From the NCBI GenBank assembly GCA_900759015.1, contig CAAEUE010000002.1:134381-198380 (forward strand): 64,000 nucleotides of DNA. Direction: 5' to 3'. How positions within the stretch are numbered: position 1 is the stretch's first letter; every line of letters starts with the position of its first letter. A program made the translations under genes and the position numbers. Below the pieces are notes generated by a model. That model was not told where the DNA came from. It saw nothing but the letters and a program-made list of their open reading frames with translations, and did no database searches. This stretch comes from Clostridia bacterium (GTDB lineage Bacteria > Bacillota > Clostridia > TANB77 > CAG-508). Below are positions 43,530 through 51,883 of this stretch, one piece after another.

Positions 43530-44414
43530 TTATTTATATTCTTTTTCTAAAATGGTGGCAAATTCCTCTTTTAATATATCTGTTGCCATCTTATTCCAAA
43601 AAGCATAATAATTTCGCTCTACTCTTTCTCCATTTCTTACTAATAAAATTCTAGTAATTCCATCAGGCACTTCTGCTAAAGTTGGAGTACCTGCTATTGG
43701 CAAAAATCCTTTATTGGCTCCAACTAGCATTCTTGCTTCATCTAAATTTTCTGCAAAAATAAAATTACCATTAAATCCAAGTGTATTTCCATAATATTCT
43801 ACTTCGTTATCTTGTTGATTTTTTGATGAAATAAGAATGCAAGGAATTTGTTTTAAATCTTCAAAAGTTACTTCTTTTAATTCATGTAATAAAGATTTAT
43901 TTGAAACTTCTATATAACAAGAACTTCTATACAAGTAATGATTCATATACTCTTCTGATAATGCTCTTCTTTGATCATTAATAACTATATCTAATTTATT
44001 ATTTTTCATTTGTTCATATAATTCTTCATGATTTCCTGTCTGAATTTCTATATCTATATTAGGATATATCTCAGAAAATTTTATTATAGCATTATATATT
44101 TCTAATCCATAATAATTGTTTATATATCCAATTCTTAGTACATCATTTTTCTTTGTTGCTATTTTTTTAAGATTCTGTTCAATTCTATCTACTTCATCCA
44201 CCATAATTAAGCTTTGTTTGTAAAAATATTCTCCTGCACTTGTTAATTTAAAACTTCTATTACTTCTTTTTAATAATTCTACTCCTAACTCATCTTCCAA
44301 AGATTTAATAGCTTGTGATATTGCTGATTGTGATATGTAGTTTTCTTCTGCTGCTTCTGTAAAACTATTATTTTTTACTATAGATATAAAATATTGCATT
44401 TGTTTAAAAAGCAT
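43530..44414 (-). CDS. LysR-type transcriptional regulator
   Basis: About 294 aa. The N-terminal HTH is FKQMQYFISIVKNNSFTEAA and EENYISQSAISQAIKSLEDEL. The effector domain begins RIGYINNYYGLEIYNAI. The start is uncertain: ATG 44414 has AGGATGGTG at a normal distance, while ATG 44426 lies inside that region. It sits upstream of the operon with the ATAAGT palindrome and is the likely regulator of it. Confidence 0.85.
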   Translation of the reverse strand: MLFKQMQYFISIVKNNSFTEAAEENYISQSAISQAIKSLEDELGVELLKRSNRSFKLTSAGEYFYKQSLIMVDEVDRIEQNLKKIATKKNDVLRIGYINNYYGLEIYNAIIKFSEIYPNIDIEIQTGNHEELYEQMKNNKLDIVINDQRRALSEEYMNHYLYRSSCYIEVSNKSLLHELKEVTFEDLKQIPCILISSKNQQDNEVEYYGNTLGFNGNFIFAENLDEARMLVGANKGFLPIAGTPTLAEVPDGITRILLVRNGERVERNYYAFWNKMATDILKEEFATILEKEYK

Positions 44415-44501
44415 TACTTTCACCATCCTAATATTATTTGCTCTAGAATATCATAATTATATAATTTTAGCAATTTATAATCTTATAACACAATACTACT
44501 C

Positions 44502-44549
44502 TTGACAATTAGAATTCTAAGTATTAAAATAGAATAGTTAGAATTCTAA
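44502..44549 (+). promoter_or_regulatory. MarR-gene promoter with two operator palindromes
   Basis: TTGACA (44502-44507) and TAAAAT (44525-44530) are 17 bp apart. A perfect 12-bp palindrome TTAGAATTCTAA lies in the spacer (44509-44520) and repeats just downstream (44538-44549). This is a typical layout for autorepression by a MarR dimer. Confidence 0.75.
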
Positions 44550-44605
44550 TTGTTTTTATTCAACTAACTACCACATTTTAATTATTGGTTCATAGGAGGT
44601 AATTT

Positions 44606-45052
44606 ATGTATCACAATTTAATGATGGAAAATCAATCTATTTTTACTAAATTAGTATTTGAAGAATTATCTGGCAAAAATTTATCAATTGGTCAACCTAA
44701 AATATTGGAGTATTTATTTACACATGATGGCGCAATTCAAAAAGAAATTGCAGAAGCATGTCAAATAGAACCTGCGACACTTACTAGTCTTATTGCAAGA
44801 ATGGAGAAAAATGGATTAGTAAAAAGAGAAAACAAAAGTGGAGATAAAAGATATATTTGTGTATATCTTACAGATTTAGGCAAAACCGCTAGTAATTATG
44901 TGATTAATGCCTTTAAAGCCATTGAAGATATAGCTTTAAATGGCTTTTCTAATGAAGAAAAAGAAAAATTTATATTTTTTCTAAAAAAAGCAAATAAAAA
45001 TTTAATAAAAAGAAAGGATGAAGATAAGAATGAAAAAAAAGGAAATCGTTAA
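44606..45052 (+). CDS. MarR-family transcriptional regulator
   Basis: A 148-aa winged-helix regulator. LSIGQPKILEYLFTHDGAIQ and KEIAEACQIEPATLTSLIARMEKNGLV form the HTH, and KRENKSGDKRYICVYLTDLG the wing. Ribosome site AGGAGGTAATTT. The following fusion gene starts inside its end, so they are cotranscribed. The two TTAGAATTCTAA palindromes in its promoter are likely its own operators. Confidence 0.92.
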   Translation: MYHNLMMENQSIFTKLVFEELSGKNLSIGQPKILEYLFTHDGAIQKEIAEACQIEPATLTSLIARMEKNGLVKRENKSGDKRYICVYLTDLGKTASNYVINAFKAIEDIALNGFSNEEKEKFIFFLKKANKNLIKRKDEDKNEKKGNR

Positions 45053-46331
45053 ACGTTACATTATATTTATTATTGGTCTATTCATAAATTCATTAGGTGT
45101 AAGTATGATAACAAAAGCTAATTTAGGAACATCACCTATTTCATCTATCCCATATGTTTTAAGTTTGCACTTTCCGCTTACATTAGGACAATTTACAATT
45201 ATCTTTAGTATTTTATTAATCATTCTACAATTGATAATTTTAAGGAAAAATTTTAAATTAGAACATATTCTACAAATTCCTGTATCAATTGCATTCGGAT
45301 ATTTTATTGATTTTACCATGATTTTATTAGGATTTGTTAATCCTACAATATACATAATGCAAATTGTATATCTTTTAATTGGCTGTTTAATTCTTGGAAT
45401 TGGTGTATATATGGAAGTTTTAGCAAATGTAGTTATGCTTCCTGGAGAATCTTTTGTAAGAGCCATTGTATCAACTTGGAAAACTGAATTTGGTGTTACA
45501 AAGGTTGCTTTTGATGTTTCTATGACTGTCATTGCTGCAGTATTATCTTTTGTATTTATGGGAAAACTTGTTGGTGTAAGAGAAGGTACTATAATCGCAG
45601 CATTACTTGTTGGTTTTATAGCTCGTTTTATAGGTAGAAAATTATCATTTTTACCAGACAAAATATTTGACAATTCAAATAATCAATCTAAAAATACTGA
45701 AGAAGACACTGACAAATTACCAGTTCCTATGTGTATTGCTATAGGAAGACAATATGGATGTGGTGGGCATGAAATTGGAAAACAATTAGCTGAAAAACTT
45801 GGATATAAATTTTATGATAGTGAAATTATAAAAATGGTTGCAAATACAACTAATTATTCAGAAAATTTTATTAGTAAAAAAGACGAAAAAATGCCTAGTC
45901 AATCTATATTTGATTTAGTAAATTATATGTATGAACATTATGATAAACATGAAAATCCCAAAGATACAATTTATGAGGCAGAAGTTAAAGCAATTAAAGA
46001 CATTGCAAAAAAAGGAAATTGTGTTATTATTGGAAGATGTGCAGATTATATCTTAAAAAATCAAAAAAATTGTTTAAGCATATTTTTATATGCACCTTTT
46101 GAAACAAGAATTGCAGAAGTTTCTAAAAGAAAGAATATAAGTCTAGAAAAAGCTAAAAAGGAAATTCATCAAAATGATAAATTAAGAGCAAATAATTATC
46201 AATATTATACACATCAAATATGGGGTGTTTCTTCAAATTATAACTTATGTATAGATACTTCTATTGGATTTGATTCTGTCGTGGAAATCATTATAAATGC
46301 TTTAAATAGCATGAAATATTCATTCAAATAA
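45030..46331 (+). CDS. Fusion of YczE/DUF6198-type membrane domain and cytidylate-kinase-like domain
   Basis: A 433-aa two-part protein. Residues 1-205 form about six helices of the YczE/YitT-like (DUF6198) type (FIIGLFINSLGVSMITKANLGTSPISSIPY). A hydrophilic linker follows, then residues 225-430 resemble a cytidylate-kinase-like P-loop domain (CIAIGRQYGCGGHEIGKQLAEKLG, GNCVIIGRCADYIL). The start could also be ATG 45018; 45030 has better ribosome-site spacing. It is under the MarR promoter. The fusion suggests that the nucleotide-kinase-like domain serves or regulates the membrane part; function unknown. Confidence 0.85.
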   Translation: MKKKEIVKRYIIFIIGLFINSLGVSMITKANLGTSPISSIPYVLSLHFPLTLGQFTIIFSILLIILQLIILRKNFKLEHILQIPVSIAFGYFIDFTMILLGFVNPTIYIMQIVYLLIGCLILGIGVYMEVLANVVMLPGESFVRAIVSTWKTEFGVTKVAFDVSMTVIAAVLSFVFMGKLVGVREGTIIAALLVGFIARFIGRKLSFLPDKIFDNSNNQSKNTEEDTDKLPVPMCIAIGRQYGCGGHEIGKQLAEKLGYKFYDSEIIKMVANTTNYSENFISKKDEKMPSQSIFDLVNYMYEHYDKHENPKDTIYEAEVKAIKDIAKKGNCVIIGRCADYILKNQKNCLSIFLYAPFETRIAEVSKRKNISLEKAKKEIHQNDKLRANNYQYYTHQIWGVSSNYNLCIDTSIGFDSVVEIIINALNSMKYSFK

Positions 46332-46396
46332 ATAATCTAAACTAAATTCTTTATACTGTTATATAAAAGTCTTGAAATCACTTCTTTTAGCATTTC

Positions 46397-46425
46397 TTGA
46401 TTTTATGTTAAGTAAGTGTTATAAT
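46397..46425 (+). promoter_or_regulatory. Promoter of the 201-aa orphan gene
   Basis: TTGATT (46397-46402) and TATAAT (46420-46425) are 17 bp apart, about 40 bp before the start codon. Confidence 0.75.
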
Positions 46426-46463
46426 TAAAGTACATTATTATACTTAAAGGAGGATTTTACGGT

Positions 46464-47069
46464 ATGTCAAATGAAAGAATCTCAAAAAAGCGGGTATTGA
46501 TTTTAGTTTTAATCGTGGTAGCATTACTTGTATTCGCTACCATTTGGAGCGAAACACACAAAAAAGAACCGGAACAGGTAACATTGACAACCGAACAGAC
46601 ACAGCAGGAAACTTCTAATGGAGAATCTACTCCTGCAGAAGAAACTCAAACAAATGATGCGAATGCATCAAAAGTGTCTGAACAACCAGACAATATCAAC
46701 GAGATGCAGTCACAAATTGACAATCTGAATCAACAGATTGCCGAAAAAGATGCAACCATCACTGATCTACAACAGCAGATTAGCGAACTGCAAAATGGTC
46801 AAGAAAGAAATGGAGGAGTTACCTTTCAGGAATTCCTTAAGTTGTATTTCTGGCCTGATGGTTACACCTACAAAATGGGCGGAGGACAAAAACTGTATTC
46901 GCATTACGCATGTACAGATGAATATTCTGTCGATGTTAATGCATACACATTTCCTTGTAATCGCTCGCTACCTCTAACCCGAGATAATGGTTTAACAATC
47001 CATATGTTGATGACCACAGATGGTCAGATACTATGGACACCAAATCCATGGTTAGAGCAGGTACAGTAA
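46464..47069 (+). CDS. Orphan membrane-anchored coiled-coil protein
   Basis: A 201-aa protein. It has one N-terminal membrane helix (about 10-27), a Thr/Glu/Gln-rich linker, a heptad coiled coil (INEMQSQIDNLNQQIAEKDA to LQQQISELQ) and a C-terminal globular domain with two cysteines and several aromatics. Codon use is richer in G and C, with CGG at codon 10. It has its own promoter and perfect terminator, one of the single-gene islets here. Function unknown. Confidence 0.7.
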   Translation: MSNERISKKRVLILVLIVVALLVFATIWSETHKKEPEQVTLTTEQTQQETSNGESTPAEETQTNDANASKVSEQPDNINEMQSQIDNLNQQIAEKDATITDLQQQISELQNGQERNGGVTFQEFLKLYFWPDGYTYKMGGGQKLYSHYACTDEYSVDVNAYTFPCNRSLPLTRDNGLTIHMLMTTDGQILWTPNPWLEQVQ

Positions 47070-47071
47070 CC

Positions 47072-47112
47072 AAAAGATCCCACATACTCCGGTATGTGGG
47101 ATCTTTTCTTTT
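47072..47112. terminator. Perfect 16-bp terminator hairpin
   Basis: 47072-47087 pairs with 47092-47107 around TCCG, with A and T runs on both sides. It also serves the convergent GNAT gene. Confidence 0.92.
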
Positions 47113-47710
47113 ATATTACAGAAACCATTCTTCTTATTCTCTTATTAATTAAATTAAATCCTAAACTTTCATAGAACTTAATTAACTTGTCATTTTTAGC
47201 TACTAAAGAAACTTTTTCGTAACCTTTTCTTTTTGCCATTTGGCTAATTTTATCAATCATAACCTTAGCATATCCATTTCCTCTAAATTCCTTTTTTATA
47301 GCTATATTTGATATATAAAATTCATCATCTTCACATTCTCTAAATAAGAAATAGTCTCTTATTGATGAATAAATATATCCTAATTTGTTTAAAAATTCTT
47401 TCTGAATTTTTACTACTTTTTTCTCACTATTAATTGTTAACCTGTCAATATCTTTACCATCAATTAATAATGCCATACCAATCAACTTATTGTCTTTCCT
47501 TGCAACAATAAAGTTTTTTAATGAAAATCGGTTATTTTTAATCTTCATTAAATGTTCTAATACTTGTTTTCTTTCTTTTTCAGAACCATATCCCCATTCG
47601 AGCTCTGGTTCTGGCTCTGTAATATAAATTAATTCTGTAATTTCCTTGATGTCTTTTCTAGTTGCCTTTTTAAGAGTAATACTACCCGAGGCACTTTCCA
47701 TTTTAAACAC
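47111..47710 (-). CDS. GNAT-family N-acetyltransferase
   Basis: A 199-aa protein with a GNAT core. ISNIAIKKEFRGNGYAKVMIDKISQMAKRKG carries the acetyl-CoA loop (RGNGYA), and VSLVAKNDKLIKFYESLGF the last strand and helix. The N-terminal half (EITELIYITEPEPELEWGYGSE) resembles acetyltransferases that act on small amines. Substrate unknown. The 160-bp gap upstream (47711-47872) holds only a short TATAATTG/CAATTATA hairpin. Confidence 0.85.
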   Translation of the reverse strand: MFKMESASGSITLKKATRKDIKEITELIYITEPEPELEWGYGSEKERKQVLEHLMKIKNNRFSLKNFIVARKDNKLIGMALLIDGKDIDRLTINSEKKVVKIQKEFLNKLGYIYSSIRDYFLFRECEDDEFYISNIAIKKEFRGNGYAKVMIDKISQMAKRKGYEKVSLVAKNDKLIKFYESLGFNLINKRIRRMVSVI

Positions 47711-47872
47711 TCTCCAATTCTTTTTTCTTTTTCGTGTTTTTATTAGACTGATAACACATAATCAGCTTTTATAAAGTCTCTTATGTGAATTTGATAACCA
47801 CTCTCCTTGTGTATTTTTTATATAATTGTTAGCAATTATATGCTTATATTTTAACATATTCTATAATAATTT

Positions 47873-48353
47873 TCAACTTTCAGCCTTTATTATGTCTGCA
47901 AACTCAAGTTTTATAACTTTACTTAAATCTTGAGCATTCATCTCTACTTGATATCCTATTTTCCCTGCACTAAACATTATCGTATCATATTTTCTTGCAG
48001 TTTCATGAATTACAGTTTTAAATTGTTTTTTCATACCTATTGGAGAACATCCACCATGAATATAACCTGTAAGCGGTAATAATTCCTTAGATTTAAGCAT
48101 TTCTATACTTTTTTCATTTACTGCTTTTGCAGCCTTTTTTAAATCTAGTTCTTCTGCAACAGGAACTACAAAAACATAATGTTCACCAGTTTTTCCGAAC
48201 TGTAACTAAAGTCTTAAAAGTTCTGTTATAGTCTTCTCCTAGGAAATCAGCAACTTCTACTCCACTTATAGCTTTTGATGGATCATAAGTATGTTTTGTA
48301 TAAACTATTTTATGCTTATCTAATATCCTCATTACATTTGTTTTTTCTTCCAT
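47873..48353 (-). pseudogene. YbaK/EbsC-type Cys-tRNA(Pro) deacylase, single-base frameshift
   Basis: The protein begins MEEKTNVMRILDKHKIVYTK, then FLGEDYNRTFKTLVTV, and continues in another frame with GKTGEHYVFVVPVAEELDLKKAAKAVNEKSIEM and TGYIHGGCSPIGMKK, the normal YbaK layout (about 159 aa). Between them the sequence reads GTT CGG AAA AAC TGG TGA. Removing the C at 48197 gives GTT GGA AAA ACT GGT GAA. The insertion again creates an in-frame CGG before a glycine codon. The family edits Cys-tRNA(Pro). The rest of the gene shows no decay. Confidence 0.85.
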
Positions 48354-48365
48354 TTTATCACCTAA

Positions 48366-49475
48366 TTACATTTTTATTATTTTTTCCCAAGGTAAATAAT
48401 CTTTTCCGAAATGTCCATAATTAGTAGTTTTAGCAAATATAGGTTTTTGTAAGTCCAAATATTTTATAATTCCATTTGGAGTCAAATCAAATTTTTCCTT
48501 TATTTTATTAATAATCTCCTCTTCTTCTATCTTATTTGTTCCAAAAGTATTTACATATATAGATAAAGGTTCTTCTATTCCAATAGCATAAGATAATTGA
48601 ATTTCGCATTTATCAGCATATCCATTTGCAACAATATTTTTTGCTATATGTCTTGCTATGTATGCAGCAGATCTATCAACTTTTGTAGCATCTTTTCCAG
48701 AGAAAGCACCACCACCATGTCTTGCATATCCTCCATATGTATCTACAATAATCTTTCTTCCTGTAAGTCCTGTATCGCCTAAAGGTCCACCAATGACAAA
48801 TCTACCTGTTGGATTAATATAAATCTTTGTATTTTCATCAATCATGTCTTGTGGAATCACTTCATCTATTACATATTTCTTTACATCTGCTTTTAATTGT
48901 TCCATACTAATATTAGCTAAATGTTGTGTAGAAATTAATACATTTTCTATTCTTTTTGGAGTCTCGTCTTCATATTCAACAGTTACTTCTGTTTTTCCAT
49001 CTGGTCTTAAATATGGTATTATATTTTGTTTTCTAACATCTGTTAATCTTTTAGATAATTTATGTGAAATATATATTGCATATGGCATATAATTTTCTGT
49101 TTCATTTGTTGCATATCCAAACATAATACCTTGGTCACCAGCACCACCAATATCCACTCCAAGAGCAATATCATTACTTTGTTTAGTAATATTTATATCT
49201 ATATCACAAGTTCTATAATCAATATCAGTTTCGCTATTATCAAATCCAATTTCTTTTATAGTATCTCTTACGATTTTTTCTATATCTAAATTAGCTTTTG
49301 AAGTTATTTGACCAGCAATTGTAATCTTATTACTAGAAGCAAATGTTTCAACTGCTACTCTTGAATTTTCGTCTTGTCTTAAGCATTCATCTAATATCTT
49401 ATCTGATATATAATCACATAATTTATCTGGATGCCCTTCTGTTACACTTTCTGAACTAAAATAATACTTTCTCAT
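48366..49475 (-). CDS. metK: S-adenosylmethionine synthetase
   Basis: A 369-aa enzyme. It starts YYFSSESVTEGHPDKLCDYISDKILDE, has the ATP motif GAGDQGIMFGYA and the P-loop-like GGGAFSGKDATKVDRSAAY, and ends typically. It makes SAM from methionine and ATP. Slightly short (usual 380-400). It lies just 12 nt upstream of the YbaK-like gene. Only 74 bp separate it from the Fic gene, too short for a SAM riboswitch, and none was seen. Confidence 0.96.
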   Translation of the reverse strand: MRKYYFSSESVTEGHPDKLCDYISDKILDECLRQDENSRVAVETFASSNKITIAGQITSKANLDIEKIVRDTIKEIGFDNSETDIDYRTCDIDINITKQSNDIALGVDIGGAGDQGIMFGYATNETENYMPYAIYISHKLSKRLTDVRKQNIIPYLRPDGKTEVTVEYEDETPKRIENVLISTQHLANISMEQLKADVKKYVIDEVIPQDMIDENTKIYINPTGRFVIGGPLGDTGLTGRKIIVDTYGGYARHGGGAFSGKDATKVDRSAAYIARHIAKNIVANGYADKCEIQLSYAIGIEEPLSIYVNTFGTNKIEEEEIINKIKEKFDLTPNGIIKYLDLQKPIFAKTTNYGHFGKDYLPWEKIIKM

Positions 49476-49522
49476 ATTAATACCCCTCTTTATATTTTTT
49501 TATTACAAGCTTTAAACACAAA

Positions 49523-49556
49523 AGTATAGCCACCATGCTTTAATGGTGACTATACT
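49523..49556 (-). terminator. Terminator overlapping the fic stop codon
   Basis: AGTATAG-CCACCA pairs with TGGTGACTATACT (one G-U), and T residues follow on the minus strand. Confidence 0.75.
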
Positions 49557-50137
49557 AAACATTTATATAAAATTTCTTCTAAATTACTTGTGTCAACTAC
49601 CGATTCTATACATGCATCTAACATATTTTTTGGAGTTGTTTTAGTTAAATCTAATTCGTAGCCATTTTTAACAGCGAGCTCCCTTATAAACTCTCTTATT
49701 GCTCTACCATTACCTTCTCTAAATGGGTGCAGAACATTTAATTCTGCCATATAATATGCTAGTTTCTTCGATAATTCTTCCTTAGATAATCCTTGTAAAT
49801 AATTTTCTTCTTTTAATTTATCCAATAATTTTATTAATTCTTGTTCTATATATTCCCATTCTGCAAATCTAAAGTTACCTTTTGCAATATTTTCACTTCT
49901 AAATAATCCTGCAAAATCATATATATCCTCAAACAGGAATTTATGAATTCCTACAAAATGATGAATATCAAAATTCTCAGTTATCTCTTTTTGTCTTAAT
50001 ATAAATAATTTTGCAACAACTATTTTTCTTTCATAATCATATAGTTTTTCTTTATCTTTTATATTTAATTTATTTTTTAGTATATCTGTATTTTCATAAC
50101 AGTATATAGAATTCCTAGCTTCATATAGATCATACAT
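49550..50137 (-). CDS. Fic-domain AMP-transferase (toxin)
   Basis: A 195-aa Fic protein with the catalytic motif HPFREGNGRAIREFI and the flap region upstream. Fic enzymes transfer AMP (or other NMPs) to target proteins, often DNA gyrase or topoisomerase IV in toxin systems. It has no N-terminal inhibitory helix of its own. The small gene directly upstream is the likely antitoxin, giving a class I (VbhT/VbhA-like) arrangement. Confidence 0.92.
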   Translation of the reverse strand: MYDLYEARNSIYCYENTDILKNKLNIKDKEKLYDYERKIVVAKLFILRQKEITENFDIHHFVGIHKFLFEDIYDFAGLFRSENIAKGNFRFAEWEYIEQELIKLLDKLKEENYLQGLSKEELSKKLAYYMAELNVLHPFREGNGRAIREFIRELAVKNGYELDLTKTTPKNMLDACIESVVDTSNLEEILYKCLV

Positions 50138-50149
50138 AAAACCAGCCCC

Positions 50150-50317
50150 TTATAAAGACATTTTCTTTATTTTATTTATCATATCCTGTTCTGTTATTTT
50201 TTGTTCCTGATAATCTCTTAATAAAGATATGTCCTCTTCTGTTACATACATATCTTCTATAGCTAAATCTTGTTTTAAATTTTCTATATCAAATTTAAAT
50301 TTTTTCTCATTAAACAT
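50150..50317 (-). CDS. Small VbhA-like antitoxin of the Fic protein
   Basis: A 55-aa acidic helical protein (MFNEKKFKFDIENLKQDLAI ... EEDISLLRDYQEQKITEQDM) with ribosome site AAGGAGAATAGAT. It ends 12 nt before the fic start. Length, acidity, helices and position match VbhA-type antitoxins, which block the Fic site with an inhibitory helix [S/T]xxxE[G/N]. That motif is not clear here; the TEEDISLLRDYQ segment resembles the VbhA domain. The stretch 50318-50403 holds no gene. Confidence 0.65.
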   Translation of the reverse strand: MFNEKKFKFDIENLKQDLAIEDMYVTEEDISLLRDYQEQKITEQDMINKIKKMSL

Positions 50318-50402
50318 ATCTATTCTCCTTACACCATACTACCTTTTTATTATACCACATTTTGGCGAAAATATCAATATTTTTGGCTTTAAATGACAAC
50401 AA

Positions 50403-50426
50403 AAAAGACTGTAAAATCTACAGTCT
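50403..50426 (-). terminator. Intrinsic terminator after the DUF5684 gene
   Basis: GACTGTA and TACAGTC form the stem, with six T residues following on the minus strand. Confidence 0.8.
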
Positions 50427-51249
50427 AATTTCTATTAAATCCTATGTATTTTGATTTTCTAGAGAATGCTAAAATTGCTTCGAATATTGGTCCTAATATC
50501 CATAGTCCAAAACCAAATCCAATTCCTTTTCCAAAACCTTCTGCTAATGTAAATTTAGTATAAATATTTATAATTATTAATGCAAACCAACCTACTATTG
50601 GTACTAGTAATAACAATAATACCCATGGTGATACATCACATATCTTATACATAACAACATCTCTATATATTGGTATTAGAGCTGCCCAACCATGTTTTCC
50701 TGCTTTTTTATAAATTCTCCATCTAACAATAATATTATAAATTATAAGTACAACAATTATCCACATTATAGTCTTTACTAATGTAAAAGCCATTATTAAA
50801 TTTACGCCTAAAGATATTTTATCAGTTGTACTCATATCTTGCTGAATATTATTTAATATTTCTGTTGGAGTTGCTCCATCTTCTAATTGTTGTTGTATTT
50901 CATCTATATTAATATCTTCTGAAAGAATCTTATTTAATTGTTTTGCGTCAACAGATCTTAGTACACTAGTTCCAGAATCTATAACATTTTCACTTATCCC
51001 TTGTTCTGTTAATAAGTCTTTATTTTCTTCGATTGCTGTCGCAATTTCTTCATTACTATATTTTTCACTTAACTCTTTATATGCTTGTAAAACATCATAA
51101 ATATCTACATTTCCTTCTGAACTTGACTGTATTAAATCTTTTATATCATCTAAATTATTAACTTCTACTGTATTATCTGCTTTTGTAAATGTCATACATA
51201 AACTTATTACTATAAATAAAATTATACTTGTAATTATTTTTCTTTTCAT
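50425..51249 (-). CDS. DUF5684 membrane protein
   Basis: A 274-aa protein. It has a signal peptide (KRKIITSIILFIVISLCMTFT), a 110-residue extracytoplasmic helical region, then about four helices with the DUF5684 pattern RIYKKAGKHGWAALIPIYRDVVMYKICDVSPWVLLLLLVPIVGW. Function unknown; related domains are sometimes annotated as signal-peptidase-like. It follows the apt-like gene by 19 nt. Confidence 0.78.
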   Translation of the reverse strand: MKRKIITSIILFIVISLCMTFTKADNTVEVNNLDDIKDLIQSSSEGNVDIYDVLQAYKELSEKYSNEEIATAIEENKDLLTEQGISENVIDSGTSVLRSVDAKQLNKILSEDINIDEIQQQLEDGATPTEILNNIQQDMSTTDKISLGVNLIMAFTLVKTIMWIIVVLIIYNIIVRWRIYKKAGKHGWAALIPIYRDVVMYKICDVSPWVLLLLLVPIVGWFALIIINIYTKFTLAEGFGKGIGFGFGLWILGPIFEAILAFSRKSKYIGFNRN

Positions 51250-51268
51250 TTGCTTATTCCTTTCTTTA

Positions 51269-51808
51269 CTATTCTTCGTTTACATCTAAAATTGAAAATA
51301 ACTCATCATTATTTAGTTCTTTTATATTAATAACAACTGAAATTCCGACTACATTTCCACCTAATTTTTCTATCTCTTTTTTTAATGTTTGAACTGTATT
51401 TCCTGTTGCATAAATGTCATCTATAATATAAAAATTCTTATCTTTATATTCCTCATTATTTATTAATTTAGGTAATTCCAATTCATCTTTGCCATATTCT
51501 TTAACATATTCGAATGTGGTTTGAACTGTAGTAGGTGGTAATTTTCCTTTTTTTCTTACTGGAATAAACCCGAGTCCCATTTTTTCTGCTACTGGACATC
51601 CAAAGAAAAATCCTCTGGATTCTGGTGATACAATGTATTGTACATTTTTATTACTAATTTCTTTTACAAAAATATTAGTAATTTCTTTATAAATTTCTGC
51701 ATCTAGTAATAATGGTACTATATCTAAATACTCCATTCCTTCTATAGGAAAATCCTTTTCGGTTCTTATACAATTATCGTTTTCTAAAAGATTTTTTAAT
51801 ATTTTCAT
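51269..51808 (-). CDS. Phosphoribosyltransferase (adenine phosphoribosyltransferase-like)
   Basis: A 179-aa PRTase. The PRPP-binding motif is FYIIDDIYATGNTVQTLKKEI; SPESRGFFFGCPVAEKMGLGFIPVRKKGKLP matches the APT substrate loop. It would salvage adenine to AMP. I start at ATG 51808, which has GAAAGAAGTGATGTG upstream; the longer frame lacks support. Confidence 0.85.
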   Translation of the reverse strand: MKILKNLLENDNCIRTEKDFPIEGMEYLDIVPLLLDAEIYKEITNIFVKEISNKNVQYIVSPESRGFFFGCPVAEKMGLGFIPVRKKGKLPPTTVQTTFEYVKEYGKDELELPKLINNEEYKDKNFYIIDDIYATGNTVQTLKKEIEKLGGNVVGISVVINIKELNNDELFSILDVNEE

Positions 51809-51883
51809 CACATCACTTCTTTCCAAAAAAGATAATCTATACAAATATAATTAAACTATATTTTTTATTTTTTCGCAATAGTT

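Noticed and set aside
49476..49549. A SAM riboswitch upstream of metK
   Set aside because: Only 74 bp are available, and they contain the fic terminator and no riboswitch-like core.
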